Source: Mesodorylaimus sp. YZB2_4 (Eukaryota; Nematoda; Enoplea; Dorylaimida; Dorylaimidae). From it: a DNA stretch of 64,000 bases. The translations under genes and the position numbers were made by a program. The stretch covers positions 248,001-312,000 of the forward strand of contig JASANH010000457.1 of NCBI GenBank assembly GCA_030248295.1, given 5' to 3'. Below, piece by piece: positions 47,832 to 57,828 of this stretch (positions within the stretch are counted from its first letter, which is position 1; the number at the start of each line of letters is the position of its first letter). Below the pieces are notes generated by a model. It made no database searches. It worked only from the letters and a program-made list of their open reading frames with translations, and was not told where the DNA came from.

Positions 47832-48289
47832 GACAAGGCAACCTTTCCAACAAAACTCGAACTTGACGAAACCAAAAGTTGTTATTTGTTTCTAGCTGCA
47901 AAAGAAAGCACTCCAAAATATATCAGAGTCGTCAGACCAACTAGTCAGCTGTGGTCAGCGCCAGAAGTTCTGGGTAGCTTTAAAATTCTTCCGAATTATT
48001 TGGGTTGTTCGAGAGAAAAACCCGAGACCCCGACAGTTGGAAGCTTAAACTTCAAGCCTAAAACCTGGAAAGGGAGTTTGGAAAGAAACCTGCGTGTTTT
48101 TCTCAACGCTCGGGCTCCTTACCACACAAATTATTCAGAAAATTCTTTAAACTTTAGGCCGCCGCTACTGCTGATCAGTTGGCCAGACGCCTCTTATATT
48201 TTCCGGGGAGCTTTCTTTTGCACCAACGAATAAAGTTCAATTTTTGATTTTCTAAAGTTGGACGTAAGGGCCGGTGATGTTCCCTTGTA
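47832..48289. repeat. Foldback element, copy 3
   Basis: The left end GACAAGGCAACCTTTCCAAC is diverged, and the right end CCGGTGATGTTCCCTTGT matches the family terminus. The inner arms GTCGTCAGACCAACTAGTCAG and CAGTTGGCCAGACGCCTC pair. AGCTTTCTTTTGCACC and GCAAAAGAAAGC appear as in copy 1. There is no coding capacity. Confidence 0.75.
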
Positions 48290-49935
48290 AGCAACTCGCC
48301 GCCTCCTAAAGCACGCATAGAATATACTCGCACGGTCCCTTGCATTGTCTCCATTGTATTTAACTGTGGGTCCTCAGGTTCAGTATCTTCGCGGTTACGC
48401 ACGCCATACAGTGCATGACCCCTTGAGAGTCATCCATGTTTTATCTGGTCTCAAATAATAATAATGAGAAGATGACTCTCTACTCTAATTATGAGCAGGA
48501 AAAAGTATCAAATACAAAAGGCCTGCGAAATAGTTTATTGTTTGTCCGCGCTTATTGCAAACACCATCAGTTTAAAAAACCCTGGATCGGATAGTTCAGA
48601 TCGGATGATCCAACTCGAATTTTCGGATGGTGATTTTTTGGATCGGATCAGATCCGGCTGTGAGAGTATGTGTCAAATATTCTGAAGCACCGACCGCCGT
48701 GAATTACTCCACTGGGTAAATCACAAGCTGCTCGGCTCAGGATTGCGGAGTCTGTAGTCATTGTGTATCAAAGCGAGTACTACACAAAGGATCCCGTCTA
48801 GTATAACGTTACTGTAGATATTTTCTATTTTTGACTTGACGTACTTTATGCGACAAATGCGCAAATAAAAGCTGAAGGGATCAAACAGAAATGTCTTATC
48901 AAGTATATTTCCTAATTAAACGAAATGATGCTGCTTCTTGCAGCTCCAACATTTTCTTGTGTTAGCCCTTGATCCGAAGGTATATCCTTACCATCCAGAC
49001 GAAATCTGCGCTTAGCATTATTTCAAAGTGTTCACGCATCTCTTTACCTAAGCTCCCCGTGGTCATCGAAGCCACACACAATAGTAATCGATGATTTGCA
49101 TGGAGCGCCTGTTCAGGTCACTCATTTTAACCAAGGCGAAATGCCAGCAGTAAGAAAAGAAGTCAGTCTAACATCACGCAAGGGTGCAATTCCTGTTCAG
49201 GTCACAGACCGCTGCTGGACCCGAAAGGGACTCGAATGATCTCAGGACAATTGCGGAAGACAGCAACAAGACACAAGATTCGGGCCGCTGGCTCCATTGT
49301 CAGGATTCTCAAACAGACAGTCCCTGAACTGCATGTCAGCACTTCCCCTCAGTTCGCGATTCTCACTTCAGGCGAGCGTCAAGCAGGCAAATGGCTAACA
49401 ATAAGAGCCGCCATGTCACTTAAGCCTTACATAAACGCGTTACACTTCACGTCTAACATGTTTCCTACCATTATTATTCAGGAATACTCATTGTCATCCT
49501 TATTTCTATTTTGTGGTCTCACCTGAGGCTTTCTCACTCAAAGCACTGAAACCTCCACGTTTTTGCGTTTTTTCTGTACTTTTGTTTCAGTGAAAATCAA
49601 TCAATTTCTTACTCGTATTGCTAGACTCGATTCAAAAATACAAATTTCTAAAACCTAGATTTTTAGGCTTCTGATTCTTCGAAAATTTGTCTGTTTACCA
49701 CTCGGGTCATCTTACTTGTGTGAAAGGTCAGCTTGACACTTAGGCACTGTAGGCGTACTTAAAGTTGACCTTTGACAGGCATGTCGCGCCGCATCGAAAT
49801 AGAATGACGCGATACACGTTCTTATTTTGTTTGACCTAACCTGCCAAACCCGTAACCTACCGGGACCTTGCGCAACCACTCAGATATTTAATGGCCACCT
49901 AAGAAGCCTACTGCGAGTTAAAACACACCACTCAC
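48290..49935. other. Intergenic region, no gene recognised
   Basis: A GATCGGAT-rich patch lies at about 48590-48660, and the inverted pair AGAGTCATC / GATGACTCT occurs at about 48427 and 48472. There are no long conserved frames. Confidence 0.4.
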
Positions 49936-50204
49936 CTTACGCAACATGAATCTGATACCCATGAACCAAAGCTGGTCCAAAGCGCTCCAAGGGTCAGGGG
50001 CTATGCCTTGAGAAAGCCCTTGTTCCAAGCCGTTCGACCACTTGAAACTCCAACGCCGATTCGGTTCCACACACGTCGCCCCGCTAGTCGCCTCACAAGT
50101 CGCCTCTCGCCTCGCAACACCGCCTCACTGCGCTGCAACCAGTAAAATACGAGCAAGGCGAAGCAACACACCGAAGCGACCAAGCCGAACCTTTGCCGAA
50201 TCAT
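49936..50204 (-). CDS. Possible type II membrane protein exon (unidentified)
   Basis: On the minus strand an ATG at 50204 opens a short basic N terminus followed by a hydrophobic segment (FGLVASVCCFALLVFYWL), the layout of a type II membrane protein such as a Golgi glycosyltransferase. This frame stops at 50001. A different frame from about 50113 down to 49936 is strikingly protein-like (EPNRRWSFKWSNGL, APDPWSALDQLWFMGIRFML) and ends exactly at a strong GTGAGT donor. Joining the two would need a short intron or a base change. The repetitive GAGGCGA stretch between them could hide a sequencing slip. The family is not recognised. Confidence 0.35.
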
Positions 50205-51017
50205 CAACTCTCTGAACTCCGAACAAAATCGTGCACAGCGCACCAAGAGGCGGGTCATAACCACTCCTGATCTTCCAATCACATCACATCTTTCGTGGTC
50301 TTCACGCCCTCTGGTTCGTCCGCGAGCGCCCCCTTGCCGCTGGTCTTGCTCTTCTCCGAGGTGGTCGCTGGTCGACGTCTGGCGCACGTGAGCGCCACCG
50401 GCAGCACGTGCCCCATCCAGGCTCACCACACTCGGCATAGGCTCCGCTCGTGCCGTTCACGCTGGTCTCGACCTCGCAATCGCCGCTCGACGGTGCTGCC
50501 CTCTACCTGGTCCGTACACGTTTGTTTTCGCTAAAGTCGAATCGTCCATGGGCAGGAAGACGAGCTTACTGTACTGGAACGGCACATTCGCAACAACGTT
50601 TCCACCTTCAGACAGCTATCTAATTACTGAGCAACAGGAGCGGTAGTTGCCTGTTCAGCCTAGCCACACAGACTCACCATGTGACTGTCGTGTAGGCGCA
50701 GTTAACGTAGATGTTGCTAACACCAATTAGCAGAATAACGTGGATGCCGTGCGTCGTGTGGATTGGGAAGGCTGAGAGAGGCACAACCTTTCGCTATTGC
50801 ACCCAAAGTAACAAGTGAACAGCAACCCATAAACAAGGGCCAACTGCAATTACATGACCAAGAAAACCTGTATATTTCCTATTATAAAAGGGTGAGGTGG
50901 ATACGTGGTCTTATTACAAGGGCAAAGGGCAGGTAGTCCAACATAATGTCAATAAAGAAGAAACTGGAATAAGTGTGCTAGAACTCGCGAGTGTATCTTC
51001 GCTACAGTGAGGCCGCA

Positions 51018-51165
51018 GTCGCACTAGGTCCGGAATGGTTCTAGAATTCGGTCGCACTACTGGTCGAGAGTCGGTCTCATTCTAGTGCGACTTTGCATCT
51101 CCTCTCGCGAGAATCGTTCTAGAATTGAACTCTCACCTGAGAACGATTCTCCATACTAGTGCGAC
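51018..51165. repeat. Short inverted repeat with GTCGCACTAG ends
   Basis: GTCGCACTAG at the left and CTAGTGCGAC at the right are exact complements, and further (A/G)GTCGCACTA-type words lie inside in both orientations along with GAACGATTCT and AGAATCGTTCT. The length and structure fit a small MITE-like element. Confidence 0.45.
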
Positions 51166-51575
51166 CAGGAGATTAGTTCTCGCTCGATTCTCGATGCTTA
51201 GCTCCCAAATGGCGGAACCTTTTGTCATCGTCATCATATTGCTTGAAAATCCCACATAGATAGGTATGTCTGCACCTGGGGGGAAAGTCTGGGAATCCAG
51301 CAAAGATAGAAGATGTTTTCGCGCAAGATGTCTTTGTCCTTCGCAAGATCCTAAAGTGTGAAGTATTCCCAATGTCCACGCATATCCGCTAGCACCTTTT
51401 GTTATGAAAAGTTATACGTGTCTCAAGCCTAGAACAGTCAGTCTACAGCCTAGAACAATCTTGTTAAGTCTTTTAATTGTCGAGCTTCTTATTCGAACGC
51501 CTATTTCATTCATATTTTTGACAATGCGTCGATTTAGCCACGCTTTGAAGGAGGGTCACAGAAGTGCTTTGGCTC

Positions 51576-52003
51576 ACAAAGGAGCATCGCCAACCGCCAG
51601 TTGAACTTTACAAAACCAAAATTTATAATATGTTAATGGGTGCAAAGAGAGCTCTGTGCAAAATTTTAGCGGGTTCTGGGCAACTGGCCAGCAGTGGCGG
51701 TGGTCCCGAGAATTTTTGAATTTTTGTGGTAAGGAAGCCGAGCGTTGAAAAAACACGCAGGATTCTTTAAAAATTACGTTGTCAGGTTCCAGGCGTCGAG
51801 TTAAGGCTTTTTAACATGGCTTAAGGGTTTTTCCTTCAAAAACCCAAAAATCCAGAAGAATTCATAAATTTTTCTGGACTTTACTATGTATCTCTTTTCT
51901 TTGGGAATATACACGCGGCACTATGCGGCAACGTGGCGGGCGTGTGTATTCCCAACGAAAACAGGTCACAGGCGCTGACTAACGGTTGGCGATGTTCCCT
52001 TGT
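51576..52003. repeat. Foldback element, copy 4
   Basis: ACAAAGGAGCATCGCCAACCG at the left and CGGTTGGCGATGTTCCCTTGT at the right are near-exact complements and match the other copies. The left inner half matches copies 1-3 (GGGCAACTGGCCAGCAGTGG). The right inner half instead carries its own small palindrome (GGGAATATACACGC / GCGTGTGTATTCCC), suggesting an internal replacement. Confidence 0.8.
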
Positions 52004-52015
52004 CAGTCTTTTGAG

Positions 52016-52332
52016 TACTGTAAACGTAGAACATTTCGCGGTTTTCGCGGTCCAAATCCGCGAAATGTAGTATCCGCGATTCAAAACATGAGTAGATATA
52101 GTACATTAACATCATTTTATTATACTGTACACCTTTCCATTTCTTTTGTCGAAAGAACAACTGATCTTGCATACACGATAATTGAAATTACAAATCACCA
52201 AAATTCAAACTAGCATGTTAATACCTCAAAACTGGATTTCCTCTTAGGCATGGATATACAGTACAGTATATCCATGGTGGCGAGCCTCAACCGCGAAATG
52301 TTGTACGCACGAAATGTTCTACGTTTACAGTA
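52016..52332. mobile_element. MITE with 23-bp terminal inverted repeats and TA flanks
   Basis: The left end TACTGTAAACGTAGAACATT and the right end AATGTTCTACGTTTACAGTA are exact complements over 23 bp, extending into CGCGAAATG words. The outer TA on each side may be the target duplication of a Tc1/mariner-type element. An internal hairpin of CATGGATATAC and GTATATCCATG lies at about 52249-52276. It has no coding capacity. It sits 12 bp from the end of foldback copy 4. Confidence 0.75.
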
Positions 52333-52697
52333 TTCGGTTAGCAATGGATTTTGGAATACTGATGTCGTTCCATCTCATGTTCCTATGGGTTCCTATGAGG
52401 CTTTTAGAAGGAATATCCTTCTCGTAGTTTGTTAGACATTGATCGTGACTATTGCTGCTTTTTTTCTTTTCATTTCCTCTCCCTTATGAATGAAGTGATA
52501 AGTTTGGGATGAGAGCAAATAGCAAGTGCTAAACGGACAACTTGGCGCCTATGAATTAACAACAAATGGGCGCCTTTGCAGTTTGTCCCCCAAACCCCTA
52601 AAATCTAGTCCATCCTAGCCTCAGCCCAAGGCTAAGATTAAGCCTGAAGGGGACAAAGTGCAAAAATGCCCAACGAATCAATAAAAACGCAAAAAAT

Positions 52698-52703
52698 TTT
52701 ATT
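52698..52703 (-). terminator. Polyadenylation signal for C-type lectin locus B
   Basis: AATAAA on the minus strand lies about 55 bp after the stop codon of the lectin gene at 52758, a normal spacing. Confidence 0.5.
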
Positions 52704-52757
52704 ATTGGATCTACCAAGAGCAACTATGCCGATCCACAAGAACATTGCCTCAGATAT

Positions 52758-53598
52758 CTAGGGAACATAGTTGTAGTGAACGCACTGGCCATTTGCTGGA
52801 GCTGGCACTGTCTTGGCGCACTTTGGGCAACTTTCATTTACAGACCAGCAATGCAATTCACAAAAACTTGTACCATTTTGAATAAAATTGAAACTTCTAC
52901 ACCACGTCTTCTCCCAGCATGCCTCGGCGCAGTCGTCTGGTCGCGTAGCAACGGTTGTTTCGATTGGAGTTTCGATCATACAAATGTTCGTCTTGACATA
53001 ATCCTGGTCTTTGGCTGAAACAAATATTGATAAGAGGCCCTCTTTTTTTATTACGACATTCCCTTGTCCTTACTTGTAAGCTGGCAGATTGGGCGAGCTT
53101 TGTTTGTGGAATTGCAAGGAACATCGTTAAATACTGGATTAGCGCTCATATTTTTGAACCATATGACGAAGCAGTACTCGCCACCGCTGTCCGACGCTCC
53201 ACATCCATGATTTCTTATCCACGTATTCCCAGCAACTAGATTGCTATTGGGGGTTGTGAGACCATCGTACCAATATGTCGTGTCATTTATTACTGAGCAC
53301 GGAGCTCCTCTGATGGTGTTGTTTCGTTGAAGTGCAAACGTGAAAGAGGTTGGGGCTAGAGGCTAAAAAAGTGGATTTGACGTACAAATTTCGCTCTTTT
53401 TCAGCTAGCCTACCTTCACCAGAGCCAAAATCTTTTTGTACTCGCTGTCTGTATGTATTTGAGCTAATATTGCTCCTTGTGCTTCACAAATTGCCCATGC
53501 ATTAATCCAACTCGCCCCATTGTTGCCAAGAAAGAAGCATCTTGATCCATCCATTACTCCATTGAAACTGGACCAAATTGTTTCGCTGCATTGCTGAC
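52758..53598 (-). CDS. C-type lectin domain protein with PAN/apple-like C terminus (locus B)
   Basis: Minus-strand exons 53598-53414, 53362-53074 and 53014-52758 join in phases 1, 0, 1. The first is 185 nt long, exactly as in locus C, and the second 289 nt, exactly as in locus A. Lectin features are DGSRCFFLGN, INAWAICEAQGAILAQIHTD, TYWYDG, GEYCF, NDVPCN and RPICQL. The C-terminal module has DDCAEACWEKTWCRSFNF and ends HYNYVP. A signal-peptide exon is expected upstream of 53599 but I could not find an ATG-led one. A TATATAAA at about 53690 and a GTGAGT donor at 53661-53668 lie where it should be, so this may be a 5'-truncated gene or the first exon may be unusual. Confidence 0.75.
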
Positions 53599-53669
53599 CT
53601 AAAAGTTCCAAAGTTGTCTTATTTTTTTAGTAGGTAACGTTTCGCAGTATGCACAGAATAGTACTCACT

Positions 53670-55339
53670 TTCCACACTTTTATATACACCTAATTAGAAC
53701 AAACCCGAGAAGAATCGCGCTCAGCTGTGACACAGGCAAAGTCAAGGTGCTTCTTGTTGTAGAACACCATACCATACTTTACTTTTACCCAAGCACGTAT
53801 ATTCACTCGAACGGGTAAGAGACACAGCTATATGAGCAAAATGCTCAAATAGTCAAACAGAAATCAAAATCATTTCTGGCCAACAAGTTCAAAACTGTGC
53901 AGATTTTTAGAACAACTGTTCTCCCGTTGCAGCTATTAAGAAATGGTTATCGATGAGCTGTTAAAAGCACAATGCACGACTTATGTCCATTGTAACATCG
54001 ACTTAGTGCAATTGAATGGTGTTACTTGGTACCAGCACAATAGCACACGGTCTATGTAAAAGTTGGCACCATAAGCTGGTTTTATTTTTGAGTGCAACCT
54101 TCAAATGACAGAGAATAATTTGGCGAACTCTATTCGCCAGGGAAAAAAGTTGCTAAACATGGTAGAAAAATCATACGAATCTTCAACGTGGTATTGCACG
54201 AGTATTTTAGGGCGCAAATCGGTCATGCATATTTGCAGCAAGATCAGTGGAAGGCATATTATTGACGAAGCTCAGACGCGCGCTTCGTCTTTTCTCTCTG
54301 CTTGATTACCTTCGAAGAGCACATGCTCTCAGATTTTTTAAATTTCTTTTACTGATCCTAAGCGAGTGCGGCTTCGCGGATGCTGCATTACAGCCGTCGG
54401 CTATACTGTCAATTTCTAAATTTGCTGGCTTCTTTAGTGCCAGGGTAGGAAGAGAGCCTGGAGACTCACTTCGAATGCATCGTTTAAAACGGACAAATCA
54501 ACAACAATTCGCTTTTGTGTATGAAATATGAAAATTGCCAAGATTGCAATATGATAAGTTTGGTCGATCGATCAATCAGTCGATCGGCTGATCACATTGA
54601 TTAGATTAGCTGATAAAATAAATTATGTGGTCATACGAACAGCGGGTTGATCAGCCGGTCATCCGCTCACTGTTCAGGCATCAATAGATTAATGAATTAA
54701 CATGATATTTGTCGATCGACTATCGATCGTACCGATTTATACGGTCTATATCATAGCAAGTCTTTCAAATTGTCTCTTATCTATCAAAAGCACATGGCAA
54801 AGCACGTTGTGCAGATGATCATCACATCGTTTCGTTTTAGGGCCTGTCCCTGCGGGCATAGGGCCCTATTTTACGAAAGGTTTGTGACGCGACTCCTTGC
54901 GGAAAGAGCAGACAATGTTTTTTCTCAGGGACTTCGCCGTCGAAAAAGCAGGGACAGAATCCCAGCTTCTGAAAACGCAGGTCAGTTCGTTCTGGATCGG
55001 GGACTCTGGAGGCAGGTAAACATCACATAATGACAGCGAGCTGTGTCCTGAGAGTACCTAACAGTGAACTCGGTGAGCAGTATTAATGAGCCAAGCCGGG
55101 TGACGCTCACAGCTGCTGGCTCCGTGCAAAGGATCGATCGCCAGTCGGGCTTCTATGTACAGCACAGTTGAATCAGAGAGGTTTTTGCTGGGTTGGGAAG
55201 CTGTTTGTTAGCTTGTTTCAGCCAGGCCTCCTTGGGACCTGTTCTCTTGAATTGCACGTGCAAATTGATTTTAATCGCTATTCCGTGTTTAAATTTGATT
55301 TTTCAAAGGAACAGGAAGACCAATAAGTTACTCAAATGC
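53670..55339. other. Intergenic region, no gene recognised
   Basis: A patch rich in CGATCGAT and GATCAGCC words at about 54560-54735 is an inverted low-complexity repeat. Short ORFs such as 54770-55030 have no support. Confidence 0.4.
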
Positions 55340-56411
55340 GACATTATCTATTATATTTTAATTTTCGACGTTTCGTCTTATCTTAAGACATCATCACGGA
55401 CTGATAAAAACACATCGTAAGGTGAGCAACGCATCAATGAGCTGGAAACCTTTGGTAGCGCACACAATGCTGATTCTCAGGTTGCGACAACCTATTGCAA
55501 AAGCGTGAGTGTTTCAAAGTCCTTCTGCTGATTTAAAGTAGGACGTTTCGTCACAATATGGATGGGTTCTTTGATCTTTAGAAGTTTGTCGGAATTTGCA
55601 CGATCGATGATGCGAAAATCATCACAGCCAGCGTCATGTCCCGCTGGAAGAATGTGATCCAAGATAGCCGAATCCGCTGTGTCTCGAACACGTTTACCCG
55701 TTCGGAAAGAAGTGCTTGCGTGCTCGTCAATTCTCACGCCCAAGTGTCGGATCGTGTTTCCAACATACTTTGCATTACAGCAACGACAAGTGAACGAATA
55801 GACAACGTGGGAGGCGATCTTTGATCTTTGATGTTGAAACGATCACCAATTCTTTCACACGTGGTGAAGATGAAGCGGAAATCGATCTGTGGATATGCTT
55901 GATGGAGGAGTCGGTACAATCGTCGGCGGATGATGAGACTGTGGTGGCCAATGAAGGGGATCTTGATAAAGCGTGTTTCACGCGGGCTCGAGTTTCGATT
56001 CTTGGTTGCTGGAACCTGATACTGACTGGACAGGAAGCGTCGCAAGACGTTGTCCATGAGCCAGCGTGGATATCCATTCTTGGCCATGATATCCTTGATC
56101 TTGTTAAACTCGTTATGCAGGAGGTTAGAGTCGGAGCATAGCTGATAAGCACGGTAGACAAGAATCTGCAACAGACCTCTCTTGTATCTGATTGGTATGC
56201 AACTTTCAAACTGGGTGTACAGGCCCGTGAAAGTTGGTTTTCGAAAAGTTGAGGTGCTAAAGCCCTGGTTTGATCGCAATATGGAGACCCCCAAAACTGA
56301 AATAGAGGCATCAGATTCCAGCTCCACAGTGAAGCGCATTTTCTTGTGCTGTTTGTTTAGATAGGCAGCAAACTTGTTGGCTGCAGCATAAAAGGGTTTG
56401 ATTTTATTCAA
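55340..56411 (-). mobile_element. Decayed Penelope-like retroelement with GIY-YIG domain
   Basis: On the minus strand 56411-55820 reads as the C-terminal part of a Penelope-type reverse transcriptase (FTVELESDASISVLGV, FRKPTFTGLYTQFES, YKRGLLQILVYRAYQL). After a phase change near 55815 comes the GIY-YIG endonuclease region VYSFTCRCCNAKYVGNT with IRHLGVRIDEHAS, ending at 55492. The motif GACGTTTCGTCTTATCTT with AAGACATCATCAC downstream (about 55367-55396) resembles the terminal sequences of these elements. The N-terminal half of the RT, including the catalytic YADD, is missing. Frame breaks and 5' truncation mean it is inactive. Confidence 0.85.
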
Positions 56412-56853
56412 ATTTTCTTTCTCGTATCGATGAATTTAGATTTTCAGCCAGCTCCCTGGTCCGTCGTAATTATGTTTCCTGCCTCTAACGGGCGACTATG
56501 TTGCCAAAGGCCTGATATCATACTGTAGTTCTCGCTTTGAACTTTTGTTATCACACATCCTAGATAGCTTTGTTCTTGCTCATTCGCGTGCGCACATTGC
56601 CCATTGTACAATATCGGTGCATCGAGACGTAGTTTTGTGTGTCTTATATACTCGTAGCAATATGACTTTTTCGAGCATCTTAAATGAGTTTGCACCCAGA
56701 CACCTACGCAGACCTATTGAACGGACTGGTAGGTACATGTTCGACTTCAGTTGGTAACTCCAATGGCGACGACAATCGCTGGGCGAGCGCGTGCCCAAGA
56801 CACTGTAGAATTCACGGGCGTTTCATCGAGCCGCTGCAGAAGTGCTGTCAGAA

Positions 56854-57828
56854 ATGGAACATAAGCTGTGTAGCCTTGTTTTACTTTTGGCAATAGGACT
56901 ATTCAGGCCAGGTAAGAGAAGTACCGAAAATGTCATATGTGTCATCGAAGGAATCCTTTTTAGTAATCGCATGCGACAAAGCGACATGTCAAAAACTAAA
57001 TGGCCTTGTGAATGGAAGACGCTGTTTTTTTGTGGCAAACGGAACAGCGAATATGACTGATGCTTGGGCGATATGTCAGAAATACGGTGCCTCCATGGCG
57101 CAGATACACACAGAAGAAGAATTCAATGCTCTCTTTCCGTGGCTTATGGTGAATACGAATATATACATCGACTCTGACCGCTTTCCTGCCTAAAATCGTT
57201 CAACATTTTTAGGGTATTTTTAACAACACCATAGCCCGTCTGTGGCTACCCCTCCAGCGCGATAGTGGTGTAGATGGAAATCTCTCTTGTCAAGCTATAC
57301 AAAACTCGACTTATTGGTATGATGGGCCAGGAATCCGGAACAGCGCCCTCAGAGCAAGCGATACTTGGGGCCGATACCACGTGTGTGACGAAGTGGATGA
57401 CGTGCTGGGCGAATTTTGCCTAATGCTCAGGGCTGAACCAATAGGGTTAACATTTATTGATGGCGCCTGCAGCTATGACAAAAGAAATATTTTATGCCAT
57501 TTTCCAAGTTAGTATTGTGCAAATGTGTGTCTTATAATCGTAATCCATAGTTCATTTCCTTTTAGTAGAACATCAAAACTTTACAAAAACGAGCGTCTGC
57601 CTAACCGAGTCACCCGTCGAAATCGTAGCGCTGAATCAGCCGCAAGATTGCGCGAATGCCTGTTCAAAAAAAATTTGGTGTCGAAGTTTCAATTTCAAGC
57701 AAAACATTGGCAATTGCGGAAATCACTTGTGCGAATTGTTCTCGTGGTCAGTACGTGATACTTGCCCTAACTGTGCGAGCTCTGTCGCAGCACCCGCGGG
57801 GCAGTGCACACATTTTAATTACGTGTAA
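56854..57828 (+). CDS. Secreted C-type lectin with PAN/apple-like C terminus, complete (locus C)
   Basis: Four exons, 56854-56911, 56964-57148, 57213-57507 and 57566-57828, give 266 residues and all phases fit (1, 0, 1). Exon 1 codes a signal peptide (MEHKLCSLVLLLAIGLF). Exons 2-3 code the C-type lectin-like domain: GRRCFFVANG, TDAWAICQKYGASMAQIHTE, STYWYDG, LGEFCLM, DGACSYD, NILCHF. Exon 4 codes a PAN/apple-like module with six or more cysteines, DCANACSKKIWCRSFNF, CELFSWS and a QCTHFNYV end. Canonical calcium and sugar motifs (EPN/QPD, WND) are not obvious, so the ligand is unknown. It is the most complete of the four related loci and serves as the model for the family. It is probably secreted. 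Confidence 0.88.

Noticed and set aside
55821..56141. Plus-strand ORF of 106 codons
   Set aside because: It is the antisense shadow of the Penelope-like reverse transcriptase.
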